A stretch of DNA of 64,000 nucleotides from Brevibacillus choshinensis (GCF_016811915.1 NZ_CP069127.1:5602501-5666500), one strand, 5' to 3'; shown: positions 34,118-43,683, counted from the first letter of the stretch. The notes: a model not told the origin generated them from the letters alone. Translations and numbers: made by a program.

Positions 34118-35275
34118 GTGAATAACTTTGTTTACCATAATCCTACGGAACTAATTTTCGGGAAAGGACAGCTTTCCCAGCTGCAAGACAAAGCAAAACA
34201 ACTTGGTTCTACAGTCCTGATGGTGTACGGTGGCGGAAGTATCAAGCGTTCAGGCCTGTACGACAAAGTCACTTCCCTGCTGCAAGGTGCGGGGTGCCGA
34301 GTTCTCGAGCTTGCGGGCGTAGAGCCCAACCCTCGTCTCAGCACCGTTCAAAAAGGGATCGATATTTGCAGACAAGAAGGCGTGAACTGGATTTTGGCAG
34401 TCGGCGGCGGCAGCGTCATCGATGCAGCCAAAGCGGTAGCCGTCGGAGTGCCTTATGAGGGCGACGTCTGGGATTTTTATTCACGAAAAGCCGCAGCGGC
34501 TAAGGCTCTTCCTCTTGGGACTGTCCTGACCTTGGCAGCTACCGGATCGGAAATGAACCGCGGCAGCGTGATCACCAACTGGGAGACGAAGGAAAAGCAT
34601 GGCGGGTCCACGACCTTCCCTACCTTCTCCATTCTCGATCCGGAGAACACGTTCAGCGTTCCGCGCGATCAGACGATTTACGGAATCAGCGATATCATGT
34701 CGCACGTATTCGAACAGTACTTCAGCCATACGCCGGAAATTCCGCTGCAAACCCGTTTTGCGGAGTCCATCATGAAAACCGTGATTGAAAACGCCGAGCG
34801 TGTCCTCGCCAATCCGGAAGACTACGATGCGCGCGCGAATATCCTCTATTGCGGTACGATGGCTCTGAACGGCACTCTTCCTGTCGGTGTAGAAACCGAC
34901 TGGGCGACCCACTCGATCGAGCATGCCGTAAGCGCCGTGTACGATATCCCGCACGGTGGAGGTCTGGCGATCATTTTCCCGAAATGGATGCGCTATGTGT
35001 ACCATGAAAATGTCGCTCGCTTTACCCGCTTTGCCGTCGAGGTATGGAATGTCGATCCAGCCGGCAAAACCGACGAAGAAGTGGCTCTGGAAGGAATCGC
35101 AGCAACCGAAGCCTTCTTTGCCAAAATCGGTGCCCCTACTCGCCTGGCCGACTACCAAATCAATGACGAGCATCTGCAAGTCATGGCAGAAAAAGCGACG
35201 CCATTCGGACCGATCGGCAACTTCAAAAAGCTGACGAGCGAAGATGTGGCAGAAATCCTGCGCATGTCCCTGTAA
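34118..35275 (+). CDS. Iron-containing alcohol dehydrogenase (YugJ/BdhA-like)
   Basis: 385-residue NAD(P)-dependent group III alcohol dehydrogenase. The nucleotide-binding loop is AVGGGSVIDAAKAVA, and the metal site includes the histidines of THSIEHAVSAVYDIPHGGGL. GTG start 8 nt after AAAGGGG. The physiological substrate (butanol, ethanol or a sugar aldehyde) cannot be assigned. It is a single-gene unit bounded by a terminator at 35295, and no neighbour suggests a pathway. Confidence 0.92.
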   Translation: MNNFVYHNPTELIFGKGQLSQLQDKAKQLGSTVLMVYGGGSIKRSGLYDKVTSLLQGAGCRVLELAGVEPNPRLSTVQKGIDICRQEGVNWILAVGGGSVIDAAKAVAVGVPYEGDVWDFYSRKAAAAKALPLGTVLTLAATGSEMNRGSVITNWETKEKHGGSTTFPTFSILDPENTFSVPRDQTIYGISDIMSHVFEQYFSHTPEIPLQTRFAESIMKTVIENAERVLANPEDYDARANILYCGTMALNGTLPVGVETDWATHSIEHAVSAVYDIPHGGGLAIIFPKWMRYVYHENVARFTRFAVEVWNVDPAGKTDEEVALEGIAATEAFFAKIGAPTRLADYQINDEHLQVMAEKATPFGPIGNFKKLTSEDVAEILRMSL

Positions 35276-35294
35276 GGGCTGACACTCCAAATAG

Positions 35295-35331
35295 AAAAAA
35301 GCCGACTCCTCAAAAGGAATTCGGCTTTTTT
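35295..35331. terminator. Bidirectional terminator
   Basis: AAAAAAGCCGA and TCGGCTTTTTT form an 11-bp stem with a 15-nt loop, located between the converging alcohol dehydrogenase and YfcC-like genes. Confidence 0.9.
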
Positions 35332-35339
35332 GTCGTCTA

Positions 35340-36755
35340 TTAGTACGGTCCCCAATTGATTGCGACACCGATCATGATAAAGATGATGGAGAGGACCGTC
35401 CAGATCGCTGTCAGCGGAAGCATGAACTTCAGCCACTTGCCATAGGAGATTCCACTGATGGCAAGGATACTCATCAATACTCCGGAAGTCGGGTTGATGC
35501 AGTTGACCACACCTTCCCCCAGCATCAATGCTTCTACCGCTACCTGGCGCGTGATGTTCATGAGATCGGACAGCGGTGCCAGAAGCGGCATCAGCATGAC
35601 GGCTTCACCTGAGCCGGACGAGATCAGGAAGTGCAAAGCCGCGCTTCCCAGGAACATCCCCACAGCTCCTGCCATCGGCGAGAGCGGCTCCAGGAGTGTC
35701 GCCAGTCCGTACACGATGGTATCCAGAAACTTGCCGTCTTCCAGAATGACTGTGATCGAGCGGGCCATCCCCACGATCAACGCTCCGTAAACGAGGCTCT
35801 GACACCCCTTCAGGAATGTCTTGGCGATATCGTTTCCGCTCATTTTGTTGATGAGACCGACACCGATGGCAATGAAGATAAAGATCCCCGCCATTTCGTT
35901 GACATCCCATTTGAACAGGATGGTGCAGGCGATAAACGCAATCAGCACAATGCCGGTGAAAGCCAATGTCAGCTTGTGACGAGTGGTAAAGAGAATGCTG
36001 CCATCCAATTCTGCCGCGGATGAACCGCTGTCGGACGGAAACGGAACGTCTCCCAGAATCCCTTGGGCAGGATTTTTCCGAAGCTTGCGTGCGTAACGGA
36101 TGATGTACAAAATGGTCACGAGCACAAAGGACAGGTAAATGATCGTGCGATACCCGATCCCGGAAAACAGCGGAAGCTCTGCAATCTGCTGGGACAAGCC
36201 GAGTGTACCCGGAAAGGCAATCGAGGTATTGAAGCCTGCGTAAACACCGATATAGATCAAAGCCACCCCAAAGATGGCATCCAATTTCATCGCTCTTGCA
36301 ATCATGATTCCCAAAGGAACAAAGGCAATCACCGAGTTGACGATGACACCGAGCGTACCCAGAACGGAAAACACCGCGGTGACCAAGATAATCAGCAGCC
36401 ACTCTTTATTGCCCAGCTTTCGCACCAAGGTCAGGATCGCCGCATTCAGTGCCCCTGTCTTGTCCAAGACAGACAGAGCGCCGCCCGTGAACAGCACCAA
36501 AAAGATAATCGGCGCTCCCTTTACCATCCCAGTCTGAATGGCGGTAAAAAAGTCAATGAATCCAGTCGGGTTAGACTCAACAGCATGATAGCTTCCAGGT
36601 ACGACGACAGTGACACTGCCATTTTTCACGCGATCGAATTCGCCTGTCGGGACGATATAGGTAGCGATGGCACAAACCAGCAGAATACAAAATAATAGGA
36701 CGTAAGCATCTAAGCGAGCAAAGCTCTTCTTCAAGAAATTCTTGTTGCCTTCCAT
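35340..36755 (-). CDS. YfcC family (DcuC/ArsB-fold) transporter
   Basis: 471-residue membrane protein with about 11-12 helices. The N-terminal FARLDAYVLLFCILLVCAIA and ATYIVPTGEFDR motif and LGVIVNSVIAFVPLGIMIARA are typical of the YfcC family, some members of which are annotated as amino-acid antiporters or short-chain carboxylate carriers. It lies 30 nt after an M20 amidohydrolase, so it may import the N-acyl amino acid or dipeptide that the enzyme hydrolyses. AGGGGG lies 6 nt before the ATG. Confidence 0.88.
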   Translation of the reverse strand: MEGNKNFLKKSFARLDAYVLLFCILLVCAIATYIVPTGEFDRVKNGSVTVVVPGSYHAVESNPTGFIDFFTAIQTGMVKGAPIIFLVLFTGGALSVLDKTGALNAAILTLVRKLGNKEWLLIILVTAVFSVLGTLGVIVNSVIAFVPLGIMIARAMKLDAIFGVALIYIGVYAGFNTSIAFPGTLGLSQQIAELPLFSGIGYRTIIYLSFVLVTILYIIRYARKLRKNPAQGILGDVPFPSDSGSSAAELDGSILFTTRHKLTLAFTGIVLIAFIACTILFKWDVNEMAGIFIFIAIGVGLINKMSGNDIAKTFLKGCQSLVYGALIVGMARSITVILEDGKFLDTIVYGLATLLEPLSPMAGAVGMFLGSAALHFLISSGSGEAVMLMPLLAPLSDLMNITRQVAVEALMLGEGVVNCINPTSGVLMSILAISGISYGKWLKFMLPLTAIWTVLSIIFIMIGVAINWGPY

Positions 36756-36785
36756 TAACGTTCCCCCTGCTTGTTAAAATCTTCT

Positions 36786-37940
36786 CTATGAATGGGCTGC
36801 TTCTACGATAGCGGCTGTCAGGATTTTCGCACCATACACCAGCGCTTCTGTATCGAAGGACATTTGAGGATGGTGCAAGACCGGTTTGAGTCCACAGCCG
36901 AGTCCGATCATCGTCGAGGCTACCGACGGCTGGTGCAGCGAATAGAAGTGGAAGTCCTCTCCCCCCGGTGTGACGCAAACATCAGAGACGTTCTCGGAGC
37001 CCAGGACATGAGCGATGGCTTTTTGGGCAGTGGCGATCATGTCAGCGTTTGCAGTCGCTGCCGGAGCGATTCCTCTCCAGCTCCATTCGATGCCCACGCC
37101 CATTAATTCGGCTGTTTGCTTCATCGCGTGCTCCGTTTTTTTCCGCAGCTCATCCATCCCCTGGTTCGTTTGCGCTCGCAAGTCCAGCGTGAATGTCCCG
37201 CGATCCGGTATGACATTGGAGGTATCCCCTCCCGCCTGCAGCTGAGTCATTTTCACCGAATACGGACAGCTCGCTTCCAGGCGAATATTTTGCAGCGCCT
37301 GAACCAAAAACGATGCTGCTTCAATCACATTGCGTCCGAAAGCGGGCCTCGCTCCATGAGCCTGCAGACCGGTAATCGTTCCAGTCAAAGAGGTAGACGA
37401 GCCGTGCAAGATCGCCGGAGCGGCTTTGCCATAGGGCACTTCGTTTTCCGGTCGCAAATGGACTCCCAGCAGCTTCGTGACATTTTCCAAAGCTCCGTCC
37501 TTCATCATCTGAAGCGCGCCACCCAGCTTTTCTTCTGCGGGCTGAAAGAGAAACCGGATCGTTTTCTGCGGCTTTTCCACACACTGCGCGATCGCAAGCG
37601 CACTGTAGCATGCAAGCGTCGAATGCGCATCATGACCGCACGAGTGATTGGGCTTTACCACGCCGTCCACTTCTTGGACGAGAGCATCCATGTCCGCTCG
37701 GAGCGCCACTACTTCGTCCGTTTCCCCAGTGATTTCCGCGATAAATCCGTGGTGACCGTCAAAACGTTTCACCGGTATCCCCGCATCGAGAAGCTTGCTG
37801 CGGAGATATGCCGCCGTTTTTTCCTCCTGCCAGCTCGGCTCCGCCAGAGCATGAAGCTCTTGATAAGTTTGCAGGATGTTCTCACGTTGTTCATCCAAGT
37901 ACGCCAAAGGCTTGTGCAGATCCTTCACCCTTTTTGACAT
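36786..37940 (-). CDS. M20 family metallo-amidohydrolase
   Basis: 384-residue M20D-type peptidase/aminoacylase (hippurate hydrolase-like). Metal-binding residues are in NHSCGHDAHST, QPAEEKLGG (general-base Glu) and GVHLRPEN, with the dimerisation lid between about 185 and 300. It releases an amino acid from an N-acyl or peptide derivative; the substrate is unknown. The ATG at 37940 follows AAGGGGG directly, so the exact start is uncertain. First gene of the sigma-54-controlled operon with the YfcC-like transporter. Confidence 0.92.
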   Translation of the reverse strand: MSKRVKDLHKPLAYLDEQRENILQTYQELHALAEPSWQEEKTAAYLRSKLLDAGIPVKRFDGHHGFIAEITGETDEVVALRADMDALVQEVDGVVKPNHSCGHDAHSTLACYSALAIAQCVEKPQKTIRFLFQPAEEKLGGALQMMKDGALENVTKLLGVHLRPENEVPYGKAAPAILHGSSTSLTGTITGLQAHGARPAFGRNVIEAASFLVQALQNIRLEASCPYSVKMTQLQAGGDTSNVIPDRGTFTLDLRAQTNQGMDELRKKTEHAMKQTAELMGVGIEWSWRGIAPAATANADMIATAQKAIAHVLGSENVSDVCVTPGGEDFHFYSLHQPSVASTMIGLGCGLKPVLHHPQMSFDTEALVYGAKILTAAIVEAAHS

Positions 37941-37969
37941 CCCCCTTCTCTGTTGTACTCATCTTACTT

Positions 37970-37987
37970 AAGCAAGATTAATGCCAA
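37970..37987 (-). promoter_or_regulatory. Sigma-54 promoter of the M20-YfcC operon
   Basis: On the minus strand TTGGCAT-TAATC-TTGCTT, with GG and GC 10 nt apart, lies 30 nt before the M20 gene. The divergent neighbour encodes a sigma-54 activator, which supports the call. Confidence 0.85.
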
Positions 37988-38050
37988 AAGATTATTCCTT
38001 ATTTTCAGTATTCACAAACAAAAACTGATATTTTTAGGATATAATTTAGG

Positions 38051-38064
38051 TGATTTTTAAATCA
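38051..38064. promoter_or_regulatory. Possible activator binding palindrome
   Basis: TGATTTTTAAATCA is a near-perfect 14-bp palindrome about 90 bp upstream of the sigma-54 start point, the normal distance for an enhancer. A TATAAT (38040-38045) beside it may be the -10 of the divergent regulator gene, allowing autoregulation. Confidence 0.45.
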
Positions 38065-38122
38065 AATACCCCAAAAACCCGTCCATTAAATGGCTATTTC
38101 CACTCATTGAGGAGTTGACCGG

Positions 38123-40204
38123 ATGACGAAGGCGAAACCACGTGTTTTATTAATCAACAAGATGGAGACAGTATCCCATCTCTTTGTAAATAATCTCAAG
38201 CTATTCTTTGGCGAACGAATCGAGATGGATGCTCATTTTGGCTTGAATCCGATCGAGCAGAATCGAATCGATCGAGCCGACCTCATTCTCTCGGCCGACA
38301 TCAAGCTGCTGCAAGGCCAGCCCATGCCTCCCGACCATATCCCGGTCCTGGTGGCGAGACGCACCATTGACCTGAACAATCTGGATCGTCTGATGGACCT
38401 GAAGCCCGGGACGCGCTGTCTCTTTGTATCCAACACGTTCGAAATGGTCGAGGGTGCGATCGAGCTGCTGAGGCATCTCGGCTTCTCCCACCTCACCTTC
38501 ATTCCTTATGTGCCAGACACGGATATTCCCCTTCCGGAAAAAGAAGAGGTAGACTACGCCGTTTGCCACGGATTGCCGGAGCTCGTCCCTGCGCATTTTG
38601 ACCGGATCATCGAGCTGGGGCATCGGCCGCTGGATTTGACGACGATCTTTGATATTGCTCGCTTGCTTGATTTGTCTCCAGAAAAGGCAAACCTCTACAC
38701 CGCGGAATTCATCAGTGATTTTGTGCGCATGGGGCGGAAGCTGACGGACTCCGCGAACAACGAGCGGCAGCTGAACGAAAAGCTCGAGTCGATCTTGAAT
38801 GCCGTACATGAGGGAATTATCGCGACGGATGCCTTCGGGAACATCACCTTGATCAATGAAGAAGCGGAAAAGATTTTGAAGCTGCCGTCCGTCGAGATTA
38901 TCGGCAGGCGCGTTCAAGACGTTTTGCCCGAATTTCAAGTGAATGTTGTGTTAGACTCTCATTCCGAAGCTGCGAACCAGCTTACCCCCTTTCGAAATCT
39001 TTACCTGCTAGTCACGCAAATCCCCATGATGCTGGACGGGCAAGTATTGGGCTTGGTCATCACCTTTCAGGATGTAACCAAGGTGCAGCAGCTCGAACAA
39101 GAAATCCGTAAAAAGAGCACGCAATTGGGACTCATGACCAAATACTCGTTTGATCACATCATTGGCTGCAGTCAGTCTACACAGGTCAACAAGCAGGTCG
39201 CGATGAAGCTGGCCGAAAGTGATTTTACCATCCTCATCACCGGAGAAAACGGCACGGGGAAAGAAGTGTTTGCCCAAGCGATCCACCAGCATTCCATTCG
39301 CAGGGACGGCCCTTTTGTTCCTGTCAACTTTGCGGGGCTCACAGAGAGCTTGGTGGAAAGCGAATTGTTCGGATACGAAGAAGGATCGTTTACAGGGGCG
39401 AGAAAAGGAGGAAAGATGGGGCTGTTTGAACTCGCCCACAACGGGACCATTTTTCTGGACGAGATCGGGGATGCGCCACTCAGCATTCAGGCTGCTCTGC
39501 TCCGTGTCCTTCAGGAGCGGCAGGTGATGAGAGTGGGCGGGCATCGGGTCATTCCTGTCAATGTGCGGGTGATCGCGGCCACAAATCGAAATCTGGTCGA
39601 GATGATTCGAAAAGGTGCGTTTCGCGAGGATTTGTACTACCGTCTGAATGTATTGCCGCTGCAAATACCTCCATTGCGGGACAGAGGCGAGGATATCATG
39701 GTGTTGATCGATCACTTCCTGCAAAAAAAGAACAAGGTCCTCACGTTTGTACCGGAAGTAACGGATCTTCTCCTGAAATACAGCTGGCCCGGCAACATCC
39801 GTGAGCTGGAAAACTTCATTCACTACGCAGTCGTCATTGCGGACGGCAATCGCGTGGAGCTGCGTCATTTGCCGGAACCGATTCTTCAGGCTGCTGCCAC
39901 AGAACCCTTGTCCTCGGAGCAGGGGGAGATCGAAGAGACGATTGGTTTCTTAGCCCGCCACGGCTCTTTGCACGAATACGAATCGATCCTGCAGATCCTC
40001 TATTCCTGCAGCAAACGCCAGGAACGCATTGGCCGCCAAGCGTTGAACGCCTTGCTGCCTGTTCCCATGACAGACGCTCAAATCCGCCAAAAGCTTCTTA
40101 ATCTCAGTCGCACGGGCTGCCTAGAGGTGGGGGTCAAAAAGCAAGGCACAAGGCTCACTACCTATGGATTCAGGCTTCTAGAAAGTTTGAAGACCCGGGT
40201 ATAG
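38123..40204 (+). CDS. Sigma-54-dependent transcriptional activator with PAS domain and atypical C-terminus
   Basis: 693 residues. The N-terminal part (about 1-200) resembles an effector-binding Rossmann-like (PrpR_N-type) domain, followed by a PAS domain (about 225-320, LNAVHEGIIATDAFGNITLI) and an AAA+ domain with Walker A GENGTGKEVFAQAIH, GSFTGA (in place of GAFTGA) and Walker B GTIFLDEIGDAPL. The C-terminus (about 600-693) lacks the usual Fis-type helix-turn-helix and instead looks like a winged-helix segment (AQIRQKLLNLSRTGCLEVGV). It is divergent from the M20-YfcC operon, which it probably activates. Confidence 0.9.
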   Translation: MTKAKPRVLLINKMETVSHLFVNNLKLFFGERIEMDAHFGLNPIEQNRIDRADLILSADIKLLQGQPMPPDHIPVLVARRTIDLNNLDRLMDLKPGTRCLFVSNTFEMVEGAIELLRHLGFSHLTFIPYVPDTDIPLPEKEEVDYAVCHGLPELVPAHFDRIIELGHRPLDLTTIFDIARLLDLSPEKANLYTAEFISDFVRMGRKLTDSANNERQLNEKLESILNAVHEGIIATDAFGNITLINEEAEKILKLPSVEIIGRRVQDVLPEFQVNVVLDSHSEAANQLTPFRNLYLLVTQIPMMLDGQVLGLVITFQDVTKVQQLEQEIRKKSTQLGLMTKYSFDHIIGCSQSTQVNKQVAMKLAESDFTILITGENGTGKEVFAQAIHQHSIRRDGPFVPVNFAGLTESLVESELFGYEEGSFTGARKGGKMGLFELAHNGTIFLDEIGDAPLSIQAALLRVLQERQVMRVGGHRVIPVNVRVIAATNRNLVEMIRKGAFREDLYYRLNVLPLQIPPLRDRGEDIMVLIDHFLQKKNKVLTFVPEVTDLLLKYSWPGNIRELENFIHYAVVIADGNRVELRHLPEPILQAAATEPLSSEQGEIEETIGFLARHGSLHEYESILQILYSCSKRQERIGRQALNALLPVPMTDAQIRQKLLNLSRTGCLEVGVKKQGTRLTTYGFRLLESLKTRV

Positions 40205-40231
40205 GCAGTTGATCGTCACGGCAGACAAACG

Positions 40232-40267
40232 AAAAAGCGGACAGGTGCAATACCCATCCGCTTTTTT
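40232..40267. terminator. Bidirectional terminator
   Basis: AAAAAGCGGA and TCCGCTTTTTT form a 10-bp stem with a 15-nt loop between the converging activator gene and argH. Confidence 0.9.
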
Positions 40268-40273
40268 CTATTC

Positions 40274-41728
40274 CTATGCGCGTTGCACCGGAGAACCGAT
40301 GTCAATCAGCGATTCAATCATGACCTTTTGGCTGTTTTTGTCCACCCATGCCTGAGTATCGACCAGCTTCTTGCGGTACCACTCGATCTGTACCTCTACC
40401 TGATTGCGCGCTGTGCCGCCCAATACGTTGCGAGCGTTGACGACTGTCTCGATCGCGAGTGCTTCGTACACATCCTCGCCGATCACACCCGAAAAGCCTT
40501 GGAACTCCTCCAGCGACAGATCCAGCAAATACTTTTGCTGCTCGATGCAGTACAGCACTGCTCTGCCAACGACTTCATGGGCTTGACGGAACGGCATATC
40601 CTTGCGAACGAGGTAATCAGCCAGGTCAGTCGCATTCGAGAAGTCATTGGTCACTGCTTGGCGCATGCGATCGGTTTTGACCTGCATGGTCTGAATCATC
40701 GGGGTCAGGAGGGCAAGCGCGCCATGAATGGTCGCGACGGTATCAAACATGCCTTCCTTGTCTTCCTGCATGTCTTTGTTGTACGCCAGCGGCAAACCTT
40801 TGAGCACCGTCAAGAGGCCAAACAGATTGCCGTACACACGACCTGTTTTCCCGCGAACCAGCTCGGCTACGTCCGGATTTTTCTTTTGCGGCATGATGCT
40901 GGAGCCCGTGCAGAATGCATCGTCCAGCTCCACAAAGGAAAACTCCTGGCTGCTCCAGATGACGAGCTCTTCGCACAAACGAGAGAGATGCGTCATCAGG
41001 AGGGAAGCGTCCGCTAAAAACTCGACGATGAAATCGCGATCGCTGACAGCGTCCATGCTGTTTTGATAGACCCCGTCAAACTGCAGCAATTCCGCTACAA
41101 ACATGCGATCAATCGGGAACGTAGTCCCTGCCAGCGCACCGGCGCCCAGCGGCAGAACATTCACTCGGTTCCAGGTCTCTGTCATGCGCTCGATATCACG
41201 CTGCAGCATGGATACGTACGCCATCAGGTGGTAGCCGAACAAGACCGGCTGCGCGCGCTGCAGATGGGTATAACCCGGCATGACCGTATCCAGATGCTGA
41301 CCGGCCTGCTCGATCATCGCTTCCTGCAGGTACATCGCCAATTGGATGATTTCCATCAGCTTTTCTCTGAGGTACAGGTGCATATCGGTTGCGACCTGAT
41401 CGTTTCTGCTGCGGCCGGTGTGGAGCTTGCCCCCCACCGGACCGATTTCTTCAATCAGCATCTTTTCAATATTCATGTGAACATCTTCATGAGCAACGAG
41501 GAACTCAGCCTGCCCACGTTCGATCTTTTCTTTCACCTTTTTCAGACCAGCAATGATTTGTCGTACTTCCTCCATCGGCAGGATACCGCACTTCCCCAGC
41601 ATCGCTACGTGAGCTAGGCTACCGACGATGTCCTGACGCCACATCTTCTGGTCGAAAGAGATAGAAGCAGTATACTCTTCTACGAGCTGATTCGTCGGCT
41701 TCGTGAAGCGTCCTCCCCAGAGTTTCAT
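40274..41728 (-). CDS. argH: Argininosuccinate lyase
   Basis: 484-residue fumarase-superfamily enzyme that splits argininosuccinate into arginine and fumarate. The signature is GSSIMPQKKNPD, with the active-site HTGRSRNDQ and GYTHLQRAQP upstream. Family length is usually about 460; the C-terminus here extends slightly. The ATG overlaps the argG stop by 4 nt. Confidence 0.98.
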   Translation of the reverse strand: MKLWGGRFTKPTNQLVEEYTASISFDQKMWRQDIVGSLAHVAMLGKCGILPMEEVRQIIAGLKKVKEKIERGQAEFLVAHEDVHMNIEKMLIEEIGPVGGKLHTGRSRNDQVATDMHLYLREKLMEIIQLAMYLQEAMIEQAGQHLDTVMPGYTHLQRAQPVLFGYHLMAYVSMLQRDIERMTETWNRVNVLPLGAGALAGTTFPIDRMFVAELLQFDGVYQNSMDAVSDRDFIVEFLADASLLMTHLSRLCEELVIWSSQEFSFVELDDAFCTGSSIMPQKKNPDVAELVRGKTGRVYGNLFGLLTVLKGLPLAYNKDMQEDKEGMFDTVATIHGALALLTPMIQTMQVKTDRMRQAVTNDFSNATDLADYLVRKDMPFRQAHEVVGRAVLYCIEQQKYLLDLSLEEFQGFSGVIGEDVYEALAIETVVNARNVLGGTARNQVEVQIEWYRKKLVDTQAWVDKNSQKVMIESLIDIGSPVQRA

Positions 41729-42984
41729 TGCTTGATCGCATCCTTTTCATCCAAGATCTTGATGTCTGTGTTCATGTTTTCATGCAAGACACCTTCGTTT
41801 ACTTGTGCATATACCTTGGTTGGCAGGCCCCACAGCTTGATGAAGCCGAGCGCTGCTTTGTGGTCGAATTGGTCGCCTGCATTGTAGGTAGCCAGCTCAT
41901 GGCTGTACAGCGAGGAAGCGGATTTGCGGCCCACTACGATCGCATGACCTTTGTGCAGTTTCACACGAACAACACCTGTTACGTGTTTTTGCGTTTCTTC
42001 GATGAACGCCTGAACCGCATTGCGGATTGGCGAATACCAGAGACCTTCGTAGATCACTTGCGCCAGTTTTTGTTCCACGATTGGTTTGAATGCTGCTACT
42101 TCACGAGGCTGTGTCAGGAATTCCAGCTCACGGTGAGCCAAAATCAGAGTCGTTGCAGCAGGCGTTTCGTATACTTCGCGGGATTTGATACCAACCAAAC
42201 GGTTTTCTACGTGGTCGATACGGCCTACGCCGTGGTTGCCCGCGATTTTGTTCAGCTTCAGGATCAGCTCGGACAGCGGCAGCTCTTCGCCGTTCAATGC
42301 AGTCGGCTTACCCTGTACGAAGGTGATTTCGATTTCTTCCGGCTGGTCAGGCGCATCCGCGATGGATTTTGTCAGATCATACGCCCCCTCTGGAGGAGCT
42401 GCCCATGGATCTTCCAGTACGCCGCACTCGCAGCTTCTGCCCCACAGGTTTTGGTCAATGCTGTAAGGATTGTCCAGATCGATTGGGATTGGAATGTTGT
42501 TCTTTTTCGCATACTCGATCTCTTCGTCACGAGTCCATCCCCATTCACGTACAGGAGCCACAATCTTGATGTCCGGGTTCAGAGCTGTGAAGGATACATC
42601 AAAGCGAACCTGGTCGTTTCCTTTTCCGGTGCAGCCGTGAGCTACCGCAACTGCGCCTTCTTTTTCTGCGATCTCTACCAGCACGCGGGAGATCAGGTAG
42701 CGAGACAGAGCCGACACCAGTGGATATTTTCCTTCATACATCGCATTTGCTTTCAAAGCAGGCAGTACGAATTCTTCCGCAAATGCTTCTTTCGCGTCTA
42801 CCACGATAGATTTCAGCGCACCGACTTGCAGCGCTTTTTTCTGTACGAAATCCAGGTCTTTTCCTTCCCCTACATCCAGTGCCACTGCAATTACGTCGAA
42901 GTTGTATGTGTCTTGGAGCCATTTAATTGCTACGGATGTATCTAAGCCGCCCGAGTAGGCCAACACAATTTTATCTTTTGCCAT
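41725..42984 (-). CDS. argG: Argininosuccinate synthase
   Basis: 419-residue enzyme that condenses citrulline and aspartate with ATP. The ATP-PPase loop is LAYSGGLDTSVAI, followed by VAHGCTGKGNDQVRFD. The start at 42984 (MAKDKIVLAYS) with CAGGGAGAG upstream fits the family; the in-frame ATG at 43017 lies close to the promoter and is less likely. Forms argGH under arginine-box control. Confidence 0.98.
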   Translation of the reverse strand: MAKDKIVLAYSGGLDTSVAIKWLQDTYNFDVIAVALDVGEGKDLDFVQKKALQVGALKSIVVDAKEAFAEEFVLPALKANAMYEGKYPLVSALSRYLISRVLVEIAEKEGAVAVAHGCTGKGNDQVRFDVSFTALNPDIKIVAPVREWGWTRDEEIEYAKKNNIPIPIDLDNPYSIDQNLWGRSCECGVLEDPWAAPPEGAYDLTKSIADAPDQPEEIEITFVQGKPTALNGEELPLSELILKLNKIAGNHGVGRIDHVENRLVGIKSREVYETPAATTLILAHRELEFLTQPREVAAFKPIVEQKLAQVIYEGLWYSPIRNAVQAFIEETQKHVTGVVRVKLHKGHAIVVGRKSASSLYSHELATYNAGDQFDHKAALGFIKLWGLPTKVYAQVNEGVLHENMNTDIKILDEKDAIKQ

Positions 42985-43024
42985 CGTTCTCTCTCCCTGT
43001 TCCGAAGATTTATTCATGTGAGTA

Positions 43025-43054
43025 ATTATACAAACGAACTAATAAAAATACAAC
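43025..43054 (-). promoter_or_regulatory. argG promoter with overlapping arginine box
   Basis: TTGTAT, a 17-nt spacer and TATAAT on the minus strand (43025-43053). The spacer and -35 region contain AACTAATAAAAATACAAC (43037-43054), which matches the AhrC/ArgR box CATGAATAAAAATKCAAK at 13 of 18 positions. Repression of argGH by arginine is expected. Confidence 0.75.
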
Positions 43055-43113
43055 TACTTTTCTCATTTGTCCTCGACTTTTTCCCCGAGCAAATTAAGGA
43101 AGGGAGATAAACA

Positions 43114-43151
43114 GAACAGCCGGACTTATGAGATAACTCGTCCGGCTGTTC
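43114..43151 (-). terminator. Hairpin after the hypothetical gene
   Basis: GAACAGCCGGAC and GTCCGGCTGTTC form a perfect 12-bp stem with a 14-nt loop, 9 nt after the stop at 43160; the following tract TGTTTATC is only weakly T-rich. Confidence 0.65.
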
Positions 43152-43159
43152 CATCATTC

Positions 43160-43594
43160 TTATTCATGCTTTGCATATGCTACGCGAGGCACAAACTCCG
43201 CGCCCTTATGCTTTCGGATCCAATCCAGCTCCGCCAGCGCGAGCCGTTCAAAATTCTCAGCGATATGGATATCCCCTTCCGCTCTCCACGAAGCGATGAT
43301 CGGGTACATCCGGCTGTAGAATCCGTTGATATACCACATATCAAATAATAGATCTGGATGTATAAGACCGTTTTTATGCAGGACACCCACCATTTCAAAA
43401 AATCCATACAGCGTCGTAAAGTGAGTAAATTCTGTGCTGCTCCGCGGGTACTTCGCCCAAAAAATCGCCGGCTCTATCTCTTCTTGTTGACCGAGGATTT
43501 CGTGAAACCAGGCTTTTGCAGCTCTCAAACGCTCTGACTCATATTGCTCATAGATTTTCAAAATCATGTCAGCATCTTGATACGTTGGGATCAT
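43160..43594 (-). CDS. Uncharacterised cytoplasmic protein
   Basis: 144 residues from the ATG at 43594, which has GAGGTG 9 nt upstream; the ATG at 43624 has a less well placed ribosome binding site. The product is rich in aromatic and charged residues (ESERLRAAKAWFHEILGQ, LIHPDLLFDMWYINGFYSRM) and predominantly helical, with no signal peptide or membrane helix. It vaguely resembles DUF4760-type proteins, but I cannot assign it. It is monocistronic between argG and the HD-GYP gene. Confidence 0.7.
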   Translation of the reverse strand: MIPTYQDADMILKIYEQYESERLRAAKAWFHEILGQQEEIEPAIFWAKYPRSSTEFTHFTTLYGFFEMVGVLHKNGLIHPDLLFDMWYINGFYSRMYPIIASWRAEGDIHIAENFERLALAELDWIRKHKGAEFVPRVAYAKHE

Positions 43595-43683
43595 TATTTT
43601 ATTCACCTCATGAATAAATTCCATTCCCTACCAGTATGTCCCGTATCCGTTTTGGATGCAAGCAAACAGAGCTCCCCAAATCA

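Noticed and set aside
43067..43110. Alternative gene start for the hypothetical protein or a small gene upstream of argG
   Set aside because: The stretch holds only the argG leader side and a terminator hairpin; no frame with a ribosome binding site was found.
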